Shown one piece after another: positions 26,711 to 35,418 of a DNA stretch of 64,000 bases (positions are counted from its first letter, which is position 1; the number at the start of each line of letters is the position of its first letter). The notes under the pieces are model-generated. The model did not search any database. It worked only from the letters and a program-made list of their open reading frames with translations, and had not been told where the DNA came from. The translations under genes were made by a program, and so were the position numbers. This DNA comes from JAPPHA01 sp963664045 (GTDB lineage: Bacteria; Pseudomonadota; Alphaproteobacteria; Rhodobacterales; Rhodobacteraceae), in assembly GCA_963664045.2 (NCBI GenBank), contig CAXXGT010000001.1:62001-126000 (forward strand). The letters run 5' to 3'.

Positions 26711-27682
26711 ATGACTTCGCCGGCCGCGGACCAGGGTTTTCGCCGGGAACCGCCGGGCGCCATGGAGCGCCGACGGCGGATCACCATGGTGTTCTTTCTG
26801 GGGCCGGCCTTCTTCGTGATCGGCCTTTTTTTCGTCGTCCCCGTCATTGTCGACATCGTCATTTCCTTCACGGATCTCGGTCGCGACCTTCGGGTCACCG
26901 AGTTCACCACCGACAACTATGAACGCGCCCTTGGAGTCGGCGACACCCGCAGGGACAGGCAGCTGCCGGGAGTCATCGCCAGGACTGTTCTCTATGTCGG
27001 TGGAACGCTTCTGATCTTCAACACCACCTTCGGTCTGATCCTGGCGCTAACCACGACGGCGCTTCCATCGGGTTCCGGAGCGTTCTTCCGGGCTGTCTGG
27101 CTGTTGCCCCGGATGAGTCCGTCCGTCGTCTATGCCATCCTCTGGATCTGGTCGATTCACGGCGGCGATACCAGCCTCGTCAACCAGGTTCTTTCCCGGC
27201 TTTTCGGCTTCGAAGACAACATCGACCTTCGCCAGCTGCACCCGATGTGGGTCATCATCATCGCCAACGGCTTCATCGGCGCCTCCTTCGCGATGATCAT
27301 CCTGACCTCGGCAGTCCGGAGCATTCCCGAACACCTGTTCCACGCCGCCCGCTGTGACGGGGCCGGCCCGATGTCGGTTATCCGCCACATCACCCTGCCG
27401 CAGCTGCGCTGGCCGCTGACCTACATCTTGATCTGGCAAACGCTCTCGCTGATGACCAGCTTCGAGTACATCCTGCTGATCACCGGCGGCGGCCCGTTCA
27501 GGGCGACCACGGTCTATGCGATCTTCATCTTCCAGCGCGCCTTCAGCGCGTCCGGGCAGTACGCCTATGGCGCGGCCCTGACTTTCTTCCTGATCGTCCC
27601 TGGCGTCGCCTTGGCGCTGATTCTCTGGCGACTTTCGAACATGCGCAAGCTGATGCAGCAGCCGAGGATCGAAGTACATTGA
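26711..27682 (+). CDS. ABC transporter permease (UgpA/MalF-like)
   Basis: A 323-residue inner-membrane permease with six predicted helices after a cytoplasmic N-terminus of about 25 residues. The EAA loop that contacts the ATPase reads HAARCDGAGPMSVIRHITLP. LITGGGPFRATTVYAIFIFQ before the last helices is typical of MalF/UgpA proteins. It lies 163 bases after the binding protein and overlaps the second permease by four bases (TTGA). Confidence 0.9.
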   Translation: MTSPAADQGFRREPPGAMERRRRITMVFFLGPAFFVIGLFFVVPVIVDIVISFTDLGRDLRVTEFTTDNYERALGVGDTRRDRQLPGVIARTVLYVGGTLLIFNTTFGLILALTTTALPSGSGAFFRAVWLLPRMSPSVVYAILWIWSIHGGDTSLVNQVLSRLFGFEDNIDLRQLHPMWVIIIANGFIGASFAMIILTSAVRSIPEHLFHAARCDGAGPMSVIRHITLPQLRWPLTYILIWQTLSLMTSFEYILLITGGGPFRATTVYAIFIFQRAFSASGQYAYGAALTFFLIVPGVALALILWRLSNMRKLMQQPRIEVH

Positions 27683-28791
27683 CTGCCGCCGCCGACATCA
27701 CGTCACCGGGCAACGTCACCGGACAGGCGCGCTGGGACCGGCTCGCGGCCCGGGCCCGGATCCAGCGGAGAACCCGCCTGGGCCTGCTCTACGGGTTCCT
27801 GATCCTGATCTCCCTACCGGTGATGGTGCCGTATTTCTGGCTCGGAACGCTCGCGTTCTCGGCCCGCCTCGATGACGTCAACACCGACGTCCTCTGGCCG
27901 GCGATCCTGATCCTGGTCCCGGCCGTGGCGCTGTGCTGGATCTGGTCGATCTTTGCCCAAAGCCGGCAACAGGCGCTCCTCGGCTGGGGGTTGATCTGGG
28001 CGGTGGCCGTCGTGCTCTTCGCCATGATCCTGGGGCCGAGCCTGCATCTCGACAATTTCCGCTTCCTGCACAATCCCGACTTCAATTCGATCAACGACAA
28101 CATCGTCGCCGCCAAGGACAACCCGGGTTTCAGCGTCACGGCCTTTCCCTGGGTGTGGACGGCATTCCAGAATTCGCTGATCATCGCCGGCGGCGCAACG
28201 ATCATCGTGGTCGTGATTGCCTCGCTCTCCGGATACTACATCTCCCGGTTCCAGTACCGGTTCCGGACTGCATCCCTTTCGGCGATGCTCATCCTGCACG
28301 CCTTCCCGGCCACCGTCCTCCTGATCCCGATCTTCATCATGATGTGGCAGATGGGGCTTCTCAACACGCTCCTCGGGGTGATGCTGGTGATCGTCGGGCT
28401 CGAACTGCCGCTCGCGGTGTTCATCATGAAGGGGTTTTTTGACGCGGTCCCCTGGGAGATCGAGATGAGCGCGCTCGCTGACGGCGCTACGCGGCGCCAG
28501 GCCTTCTTCCGGGTGGTCCTGCCGCAGACCGTGAGCGGAATGATCGCGGTTTCCGTCTTTGTCTTCATCCGGGGCTGGGAGGAATTCGTCTTCGTGCTGG
28601 TCCTGTCGACCAAGCAGGCGAAATGGACCATGAGCCTCTACACGTTCTATGTGGTCGAGGAAAACAATCTGGGCGTCGACTACGGGCTCGTCTCGGCCGT
28701 GGCGCTCTTCTACATCCTGCCGAGCTTCCTGCTCTACGCCTTTGCCCAGAAATACCTGATGCAAATGACCCTGTCCGGGGTCAAGGGCTGA
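27679..28791 (+). CDS. ABC transporter permease (UgpE/MalG-like)
   Basis: A 370-residue permease, longer than the usual 270-300. The extra length is an insertion of about 100 residues between the first helix and the transport core (residues about 60-140), containing two further hydrophobic segments (VLWPAILILVPAVALCWIW and GLIWAVAVVLFAMILG). The EAA loop is EMSALADGATRRQAFFRVVL. The start is a TTG overlapping the previous stop. Together with the preceding gene it forms a heterodimeric channel. Confidence 0.9.
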   Translation: MTAAADITSPGNVTGQARWDRLAARARIQRRTRLGLLYGFLILISLPVMVPYFWLGTLAFSARLDDVNTDVLWPAILILVPAVALCWIWSIFAQSRQQALLGWGLIWAVAVVLFAMILGPSLHLDNFRFLHNPDFNSINDNIVAAKDNPGFSVTAFPWVWTAFQNSLIIAGGATIIVVVIASLSGYYISRFQYRFRTASLSAMLILHAFPATVLLIPIFIMMWQMGLLNTLLGVMLVIVGLELPLAVFIMKGFFDAVPWEIEMSALADGATRRQAFFRVVLPQTVSGMIAVSVFVFIRGWEEFVFVLVLSTKQAKWTMSLYTFYVVEENNLGVDYGLVSAVALFYILPSFLLYAFAQKYLMQMTLSGVKG

Positions 28792-28815
28792 AGACCGATG
28801 TCGGAAGGCTGAACC

Positions 28816-29877
28816 ATGGCAACTGTCGAATTCCGAAACGTCCGAAAGTGCTTCGGTGACGTCGAGGTCATCGATGGGCTGGATCTGTCGATCCGCGATG
28901 GCGAGTTCGTCGCTCTCCTTGGCCCTTCGGGCTGCGGCAAGTCCACCAGCCTATTCATGCTGGCCGGTATCTATCTTCCCACGAGCGGTGACATCCTGTT
29001 CGACGGCTACCGGGTGAACGAGGTGGAGACCCGCAACCGCAATGTCGGCATCGTCTTCCAGTCCTACGCCCTCTATCCGCATCTGTCGGTTCGCGAGAAC
29101 ATCCGTTTCCCGCTGCGCTTCAAGACCGTGGCGAGCGGCGATGCCGACCGACGGGTCACCGAGGCCGCCGAGCTGGTCCAGATTTCGGAATTGCTCGACC
29201 GGCGACCCAGCCAGCTTTCCGGCGGCCAGCAGCAGCGCGTGGCACTGGCGCGGGCCCTGGTGAAGGATCCGACCCTGCTGCTGCTCGACGAACCCCTGTC
29301 CAACCTCGACGCCACGCTTCGGCTGACCATGCGGACCGAGATCAAGATGCTCCAGGAACGCCTCGGGGTGACGACGGTGCTCGTCACCCACGACCAGATC
29401 GAGGCGACAACCATGGCAGACCGGATCATCTGCATGCGCGACGGGCGCATCGAACAAATCGGAACAACGGACGATCTCTACCTCCGCCCGTCGACGCTGT
29501 TCGTCGCCGGGTTCATCGGTTCGCCACCCATCAACCTGATCGATGGTCATGTCGAGGACGATCGCCTTGAAATCGGAGATGGTTTCCTCGCGGCCAGCGG
29601 CGTTGCGGCCGGGCCGGTTACCCTCGGCGTGCGACCTGAACACCTCCGTTTCGGCAGCGATGGGCTTGCTGGCCGCATCACCCAGATCGAGCCCATGGGT
29701 CGGGAAATCCTCTATGTCGTCGAATCCACCATCGGAACCCTCCGGGCACTCGAGTCCGGCTCGTCCCCGAAACACAGCATCGACCAGAAGGTGTGGCTCC
29801 GCTTCGCCGAGGACAACGTTCTCGTCTTCAGCCAAGTGAACGGCGAACGGCTGAACGACGCCAGGGTCGGGCTATGA
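28816..29877 (+). CDS. ABC transporter ATPase (UgpC/MalK-like)
   Basis: A 353-residue ATPase subunit. Walker A GPSGCGKST is at residues 36-44, the Q-loop in FQSYALYPHL, the signature LSGGQ at 134-138, Walker B LLLLDE at 154-159, and the switch histidine in VLVTHDQIEA. A TOBE-type regulatory domain fills the C-terminal third (GVRPEHLRFG and the following strands). It belongs to the CUT1 group that serves sugars and glycerol-3-phosphate. It starts 24 bases after the second permease. Confidence 0.93.
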   Translation: MATVEFRNVRKCFGDVEVIDGLDLSIRDGEFVALLGPSGCGKSTSLFMLAGIYLPTSGDILFDGYRVNEVETRNRNVGIVFQSYALYPHLSVRENIRFPLRFKTVASGDADRRVTEAAELVQISELLDRRPSQLSGGQQQRVALARALVKDPTLLLLDEPLSNLDATLRLTMRTEIKMLQERLGVTTVLVTHDQIEATTMADRIICMRDGRIEQIGTTDDLYLRPSTLFVAGFIGSPPINLIDGHVEDDRLEIGDGFLAASGVAAGPVTLGVRPEHLRFGSDGLAGRITQIEPMGREILYVVESTIGTLRALESGSSPKHSIDQKVWLRFAEDNVLVFSQVNGERLNDARVGL

Positions 29878-29998
29878 CGGAAACCCTCACCTCCGCCGGC
29901 ATCCCGAACGAATCCCGTCCCGCCGAATCGTCGGGGTGCGGCAGATCGGAGGGCCGTCCCGACACCGGGGTTCCGGCTCAACGACAAGGAGTCCCGCC

Positions 29999-30808
29999 AT
30001 GTACGCCCTTCTCGCTTCCGACTCGGGCCAGGTTCATGTCTGCGGGCATCGCGGCCACTGCGTCGATCGCCCGGAAAACACCATGGCGGCGTTCCGCCGG
30101 GCCGTGGAACTCGGCTGCACGTCGCTCGAAATCGACGTGGTACTGAACGGCGACGGCGACATCATCGTCCTGCATGATCTCACGGTCGACCGGACGACCG
30201 ACGGCCGCGGCTATGCCGAGGACATGTCAACTTCGGAAGTTCGGGCGCTGGATGCGGGCGTCCGTTTCGACCTGGCGAACGCCGGCGAACGCGTACCGTT
30301 CCTCGGCGAGGTCCTGGACTTCGCCTGCGAACACCGCATCGGCCTGCACTGCGAGATCAAGGACTCACCGCACAACGAGGACGCCCTGATCGCACGGCTG
30401 GGGAAACATCTTGCGGCAGTCCCCGGCGCCAGCGACTGGCTGGGCGCAATCTCCTTCGATCACCAGCAGCTGGCAAAGGCCCGGGCGTCGATCCCGGGCC
30501 TCCGGACCGAAGGCATCACCCATGCCCGCCATGTCGACCCCGCCGGGATGGCCATCCGGGCGGGCCTCGATTCGGTTTCCGTAGAGGCTGACCGGTTCCG
30601 TTCCGAGGACGGTCACGCGATTCACCGGGCCGGCGTCGCCGTTCGTTGCCACCTGCCGCCGCCGGCCGTCCTCGCCGGATACGAGATTTACGGGCGCGAT
30701 CTGCGGTCCCTGGCCGGAGGATGGGTGGCCGACGGGGCCATCGATATCCTTTCGGGCGACGATGTCGGATATCTCCGCGCGCTCGTCGACGAATTCACGT
30801 CGTCCTGA
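29999..30808 (+). CDS. Glycerophosphodiester phosphodiesterase (UgpQ-like)
   Basis: A 269-residue cytoplasmic enzyme that splits glycerophosphodiesters into glycerol-3-phosphate and an alcohol. Catalytic and metal residues are GHRG at 16-19, E44 and D46 in LEIDV, and H59 in VLHD; EIKD later supplies a further metal ligand. The ATG at 29999 was chosen because AAGGAG lies seven to eight bases upstream. As the last gene of the transport operon, it suggests that imported substrates include glycerophosphodiesters from phospholipid headgroups. Confidence 0.88.
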   Translation: MYALLASDSGQVHVCGHRGHCVDRPENTMAAFRRAVELGCTSLEIDVVLNGDGDIIVLHDLTVDRTTDGRGYAEDMSTSEVRALDAGVRFDLANAGERVPFLGEVLDFACEHRIGLHCEIKDSPHNEDALIARLGKHLAAVPGASDWLGAISFDHQQLAKARASIPGLRTEGITHARHVDPAGMAIRAGLDSVSVEADRFRSEDGHAIHRAGVAVRCHLPPPAVLAGYEIYGRDLRSLAGGWVADGAIDILSGDDVGYLRALVDEFTSS

Positions 30809-30871
30809 AGGCCCCCGGGTTAAGCCCCCTCAGCTATGCCCCCTCAATCGAGACTCTCGTCCTGATTGTCG

Positions 30872-31213
30872 CTGTGCAAGCGTCACAAACTGGCCTACAT
30901 CATTGAGTAGGTCAGCCTGCCACCCGAGCGCATCGAAGCTGCTTTGAGGCGCGCAGAAAAGGACCTGGAAACGGTAGAGGACGTCAAGGGAACCGCCGCA
31001 CAGATCTGGATGGAACCGGGCAAGGCTGCTGGAGTCATTTAAGGCAAGGCCGACCCGTTTCTGCGCCTGGCACGGCTGGAATTTGGTGAACTGTCTTCGG
31101 CGCAGACTGAACAGGTCTGCAGCGCCACGCGCGAACAGCTTGATTCCCGGCTTGAGGCCCTGCTGATCGCACGGGTCATCGAAGAAGTGCTCGGAGGGCG
31201 CACCGGGCATTGA
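30872..31213 (+). pseudogene. Relic of an Rpn/DUF4351-type nuclease or transposase-like gene
   Basis: One frame reads RIEAALRRAEKDLETVEDVK, then a stop (TAA at about 31038), then GKADPFLRLARLEFGELSSA and TREQLDSRLEALLIARVIEE before the TGA at 31211. The part after the stop resembles the C-terminal DUF4351 repeat of Rpn-family (PD-(D/E)XK) proteins, where GKA, RRFGxLP and LxxWLERxL are typical. The N-terminal nuclease domain is missing and another stop lies upstream, so the gene is dead. Confidence 0.45.
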
Positions 31214-31605
31214 TTCCGGGCCGCCATCGATCCTTCCATCCCGGTTCTTCCCCTGCATGATTCCGGGTACGAGCCTTCCGGCGACCTGGCTTCACCGCCA
31301 CGAGGGCAGCCCCGGGCGAAGGATTCGGGAGTTTCCCCGGGTTCCCCGAGGCCACGGCCGATCACCGACCGCACACCACCTGTCATTATTGACCCGCCGC
31401 ACGCCACCACGGCCAAGGCCCGGTTCCTCGGTTGCCTTGGACAAGCAAAGACACAACTCATCCTGATGTCGCGACAGGGGTTCGGACCAGTTCCGGATAC
31501 TGTCTGGGTGTTCGGGGAAGAATCTTCTTTGAACACGATGGCCAACACGGAAGCCACCTGAACACGAGTCGAGGCGGTTGTTTCGTGACGAACCCTCAAT
31601 CTATT
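31214..31605. other. Gap before the amidase gene
   Basis: About 390 bases in which no gene, repeat or RNA is supported. Long minus-strand frames overlap it, but their translations are low-quality and lack motifs. Confidence 0.5.
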
Positions 31606-33054
31606 TCAAACCGCCATCGGCCGATGCGCATGGTGACCAAACCACCCTCCGGTCTGTGCTTCGAATGAGAGCGCGGCACGGAACACGGAAGGGTCATCAA
31701 ACGTCCTGCCAACGATCTGGATGCCGGTCGGGACGCCCGTCGAGGCATACCCGCTCGGTACAGCCATGACCGGGCAGTAGTGCAGCATGTTGAAGTGATG
31801 TGTCAGAATCCAACCATATTCCGGGTCCACTTTTCTTCCTTCGATTCGAATGTCTTCAGACGACGGGTCGTGATCAGCCCTGACAGCGGGAACCGTGGTC
31901 GTGGGGCAAACGAAAAGGTCGAACCGCTCCATCAGCGCGCCAAATGACTGGTACATGTCATGCTGGATTTCCCAGGAACGTGAAACGTCATCGAGATTTG
32001 TCTCCCGAACACCTTTTGCCGCGGCGAGCGTATAATCGTTCAATTTCTCCTTGTGTTTCTCCGCTGCCCAGGCCGTTTGCCTGAGGAAGTGCATGGTATT
32101 GTACCAGTTCGTAGCGGCCTCATCGCAGGCTTCGCTCCAGGCCAAATCTACGTCAGTGACCTGTGCGCCGGCTTCGCGGAACCGTTCCAGTGCAGCACGC
32201 GTATTGCGGCGAACGTCAATGTCGACCGGCCGGTATCCCAAATCCATCGAGAAGGCGATTGTAACGCCGTCGAGACGCCCTGCTTTGCGCGGCAACACCA
32301 CCTTTTCGCGCAAACTGTCATGGTCCCGCGGATGCGCACCTGACACGGTGTCCTGCACCAAGGCAAGGTCGGCAATCGAACGCGCCAGCGGTCCGCAGTG
32401 ATTGTAACGGTCAAAGTTCGCAGGCGGGCCATCAGGATTGCGCCCATGAGGCGGTTTGAATCCCGCGACGCCACAGCAGCTGGCCGGAATCCTGATGGAG
32501 CCGCCGATATCCGTACCCGTTGCGATGGGGGCGAACCCGGCCGCAACGGCAGCACCGGATCCTCCTGAAGATCCCCCGGTTCCGTACTCGGGATTGAATG
32601 GATTGACTGTATTGCCCCAGGCCAGACTGCGGCAGACGCCGGAAATGCAGAACTCGGGTGTCGTGGTGCGTGCCAGAATGATCGCCCCGGCGTCCTGAAG
32701 ACGCTCAACCATCGGATCCGACACCTTGTCAGGAGCAGAATCCAGAAAGAGCAATGAACCGTGCGTCGTGCGTTTGCCTTTGACCCGCTGGGCATCCTTG
32801 ACCAGGACAGGCACACCGAACAGGGCCCCTTCGTTGGTGCGATCGGCGTAGGCCTTGTCCGCCACGTGTGCCTGCTGCCGGGCCTCGTCGAAATAGGTAT
32901 CGGCCAATGCGTTGATTGTCGGATTGACCTGCCCAATCCTTTCGATCAGAGCCTCGATCAGCGTGGTTGGGGCCAGGCTGCCGTCCCGAAAGGCTTCAAC
33001 GGCTTCGGTTGCCGAGAGATAACACATGTCAAGGTTTGCGGTTTTTTCGCGCAC
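31606..33054 (-). CDS. Amidase signature family hydrolase
   Basis: A 482-residue serine amidase that hydrolyses an amide bond. The Ser-cisSer-Lys triad is complete: about K86 in VLVKDA, S162 in GGSSGGS, and nucleophile S186 in TDIGGSIRIPASCCG. This matches fatty-acid-amide-hydrolase-like and plant-type amidases rather than GatA, because the C-terminal region and context differ. A second Met at codon 10 is an equally possible start. The substrate is unknown. It lies alone on the minus strand, next to a decayed recombinase. Confidence 0.88.
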   Translation of the reverse strand: MREKTANLDMCYLSATEAVEAFRDGSLAPTTLIEALIERIGQVNPTINALADTYFDEARQQAHVADKAYADRTNEGALFGVPVLVKDAQRVKGKRTTHGSLLFLDSAPDKVSDPMVERLQDAGAIILARTTTPEFCISGVCRSLAWGNTVNPFNPEYGTGGSSGGSGAAVAAGFAPIATGTDIGGSIRIPASCCGVAGFKPPHGRNPDGPPANFDRYNHCGPLARSIADLALVQDTVSGAHPRDHDSLREKVVLPRKAGRLDGVTIAFSMDLGYRPVDIDVRRNTRAALERFREAGAQVTDVDLAWSEACDEAATNWYNTMHFLRQTAWAAEKHKEKLNDYTLAAAKGVRETNLDDVSRSWEIQHDMYQSFGALMERFDLFVCPTTTVPAVRADHDPSSEDIRIEGRKVDPEYGWILTHHFNMLHYCPVMAVPSGYASTGVPTGIQIVGRTFDDPSVFRAALSFEAQTGGWFGHHAHRPMAV

Positions 33055-33063
33055 TGTGTCTTG

Positions 33064-33702
33064 TCAGGTTTTTTGAGGCTGGATTCTACAGAAATCGGCG
33101 CACGGACCCGAACCCGGATTGTCATGTTCCCCGGAGGTGTCCTTCGCCTTGTACACGGTTCCGCGCGAAATCCCCGGATCGCGGACGATCCCGGCCGGCG
33201 GCGGGCCTTCGGCAAGAAGGTGCCTGTTCGCATCCATGCCGATCTTCCGAGGCGGGTCAAGATAGACGCCCCGTTGTCTGGCCGCGGAAATTCCTTCGGT
33301 TTGACGGTTACGCCCCAGGTTCGTCTCGCACGCGGCGGCGGCGCCGAGCATGTTGAAGAATGCCTTGCCGGTAGCGCTCAAAGTGTCCACGAGCTGTTCG
33401 GAGGCGGCGAGTTGGGCACTCCTTTCCTTGAGTTTCGCGGCAGTGATCTGAAGTTCCCGCCGCGGTGCGGGTGCCGAGCGTTCGATACGCATGACCACCG
33501 ATTTCTCGCCCGGGCGGATGAAATCGGGGATGGTCCCGAGTTCGGTACGGCCTTCGAGGCTGGAGCCGCTGCCGGATTCGGACCGGATTATACTGCAACC
33601 ATTTGCCTCGAGCGCCGCGACCCGGGCATCGAGTTTCCCTTTCACGGTTGAGATCCCTGCAAGGCCGATGCGGGCGGCTGAAACATTTGTATTGGCTGCA
33701 TC
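33064..33702 (-). pseudogene. Decayed Tn3-type serine recombinase (resolvase)
   Basis: The frame is open and about 200 codons long, and much of the resolvase sequence can still be read: GISTVKGKLDARVAALEANG at the N-terminus, GRTELGTIPDFIRPGEKSVV, then RGVYLDPPRKIG and ISRGTVYKA in the helix-turn-helix. The conserved GYARVSTxxQ start has become GLAGISTVKG, and the active-site RIDRLARS has become RIERSAPA, so the catalytic arginines are gone. No good start codon precedes the N-terminal match. It is a fossil transposon gene decayed by substitution. Confidence 0.6.
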
Positions 33703-33901
33703 CGGCGTTCTTTGTGCACCATGTCGAAAATGGCCCTGAACGAACGGGAAATGGCGGTGATCGAGTGTCCGTCCAACCGGTCATCATGGGTCTATCCGAT
33801 TTCGTGGCTGGTGTCGGCCAAAACGTCGACACCAGTTCGGCTGCGCGCGCATGGCGGGAATCTGCGGGGTCGATGCCCGGTCGCTCGATCGCAGGTGAAA
33901 G

Positions 33902-35278
33902 TCAGTTGATCTTGACGATCTTGCCCGGGTTCATGACGTCGCCGGGATCGATGGCGCGCTTGAGGTCCGCCATGATCGCCCATGCATCGCCATGCTCTTC
34001 TGCCATGAACGATATCTTGCCGACGCCTATTCCGTGCTCACCGGTAATCGTGCCGCCAAGGCGGAGCGCCCGGTGATTCATCCTGCTGGCCAGTTCTTTT
34101 GCGACAGCCAGTTCGTCCTGGCTTTCAGGGTCAATGAGCAGTGCAGCGTGGAAGTTGCCGTCCCCGACGTGGCCAACAATCGGGCCATCGATCGGACTCG
34201 CCTCGATCTCGGCAGCGGTCTCGGTAATCGCCTCGGCAAGACGGGAAATCGGCACGCAGACATCGGTCGTGACGACCCGGCATCCCGGCCGCATCGCCTT
34301 TGCGGCAAAATAGGCATTGTGCCGTGCGCGCCAAAGTGCGCTGCGGTCTTCGGCCGTTGTTGCCCATTTGAACGCGCTCCCTCCAAAGGAAGCGACCAGG
34401 TCGGCGACAGTTTCCTCCTGTTCGGCAATCGCGCCAGGAGTCCCGTGAAACTCCATGAACAGGTGAGGTTTCTCAGGCAGGTCCATGTCCCGGTCCCAGG
34501 CGTTGAGAGCCCGAACCATGGCGGTGTCGGCCAACTCGATTCGGGCAATGGGCACCCCCATCTGTATGGTTGCAATGACGGTGCGGACACAGGAGTCGAC
34601 ATCGTCGAACGCGCAAACCGCTGACGAAATCGACTCGGGCTGTCCGTGCAACTTGAGGGTGAGCTCGGTGATGATCCCGAGGGTGCCCTCTGATCCGATG
34701 AAAAGGGAAGTCAGGTCATACCCGGCTGAGCTCTTTCGTGCGCGATTCCCGGTACGAATGATCCGGCCGTCACCCAGAACAACTTCCAGTGCCAGAACGT
34801 TGTCCTTCATCGTCCCGTATCGAACGGCGGTTGTCCCCGAGGCGCGGGTCGATGCCATTCCGCCCAGCGTGGCGTTGGCACCGGGATCGATCGGAAAGAA
34901 CAGTCCGGTCGCGCGAAGTTCCGTGTTGAGTTGTTCCCGGGTAACTCCGGGCTGAACAATGACATCCATGTCGTCCGGATTGATGCCAAGGACCTTGTCC
35001 ATGCCGGCCATGTCGAGCGAAACTCCACCCCGAAAGGCCAATGCGTGTCCTTCGAGAGATGTTCCGACGCCTCGCGCAACGACCGGGCAGCCTTCATCGG
35101 CGCAGATCCGGACGACACGTGCGACATCTTCGGTTGTCTCCGGACGAACGACCGCATCGGGTGGCGTTACCCTGAAATACGATTCGTTTTGCCCATGTTC
35201 CACGCGTATCGCCATTGACGTCGAAACCTGCTCGCCCAGGTTTTCGGAAAGACGTCCTATGGCCGAGTCAATCGACAA
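33902..35278 (-). CDS. FAD-linked oxidase, GlcD / D-lactate dehydrogenase type
   Basis: A 458-residue flavoprotein of the FAD-binding type 4 family. VARGVGTSLEGHA and GANATLGGMASTRASGTTA bind FAD, and IGSEGTLGIITELTLKL and GHVGDGNFHAALLID are typical of glycolate oxidase GlcD and D-lactate dehydrogenases. TTG 35278 is chosen because AGGAG lies eight bases upstream and because the longer frame adds Cys- and Trp-rich sequence not typical of the family. It oxidises a 2-hydroxyacid such as glycolate or D-lactate. GlcE and GlcF are not nearby, which favours a single-subunit D-lactate dehydrogenase; malate synthase G and a GlcG-like gene lie 9 kb away. Confidence 0.85.
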   Translation of the reverse strand: MSIDSAIGRLSENLGEQVSTSMAIRVEHGQNESYFRVTPPDAVVRPETTEDVARVVRICADEGCPVVARGVGTSLEGHALAFRGGVSLDMAGMDKVLGINPDDMDVIVQPGVTREQLNTELRATGLFFPIDPGANATLGGMASTRASGTTAVRYGTMKDNVLALEVVLGDGRIIRTGNRARKSSAGYDLTSLFIGSEGTLGIITELTLKLHGQPESISSAVCAFDDVDSCVRTVIATIQMGVPIARIELADTAMVRALNAWDRDMDLPEKPHLFMEFHGTPGAIAEQEETVADLVASFGGSAFKWATTAEDRSALWRARHNAYFAAKAMRPGCRVVTTDVCVPISRLAEAITETAAEIEASPIDGPIVGHVGDGNFHAALLIDPESQDELAVAKELASRMNHRALRLGGTITGEHGIGVGKISFMAEEHGDAWAIMADLKRAIDPGDVMNPGKIVKIN

Positions 35279-35418
35279 TTCCCGCGCTCCTGTGATTCCC
35301 GTTTCAGCTTGGGCAATGCAGACCCGCTTTCCTCCGCTTGCCGGACTTGATGCGCATTCCGGTAGCGTCACCCATGTGCCGCACCCGCTCCATCTCGGCA
35401 TCCTCGACCACTCTGCTG

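Noticed and set aside
28816..29877. Calling the operon ugpBAEC outright
   Set aside because: The phosphodiesterase supports it, but the ligand of the binding protein cannot be told from sequence alone; sugar transport is also possible.
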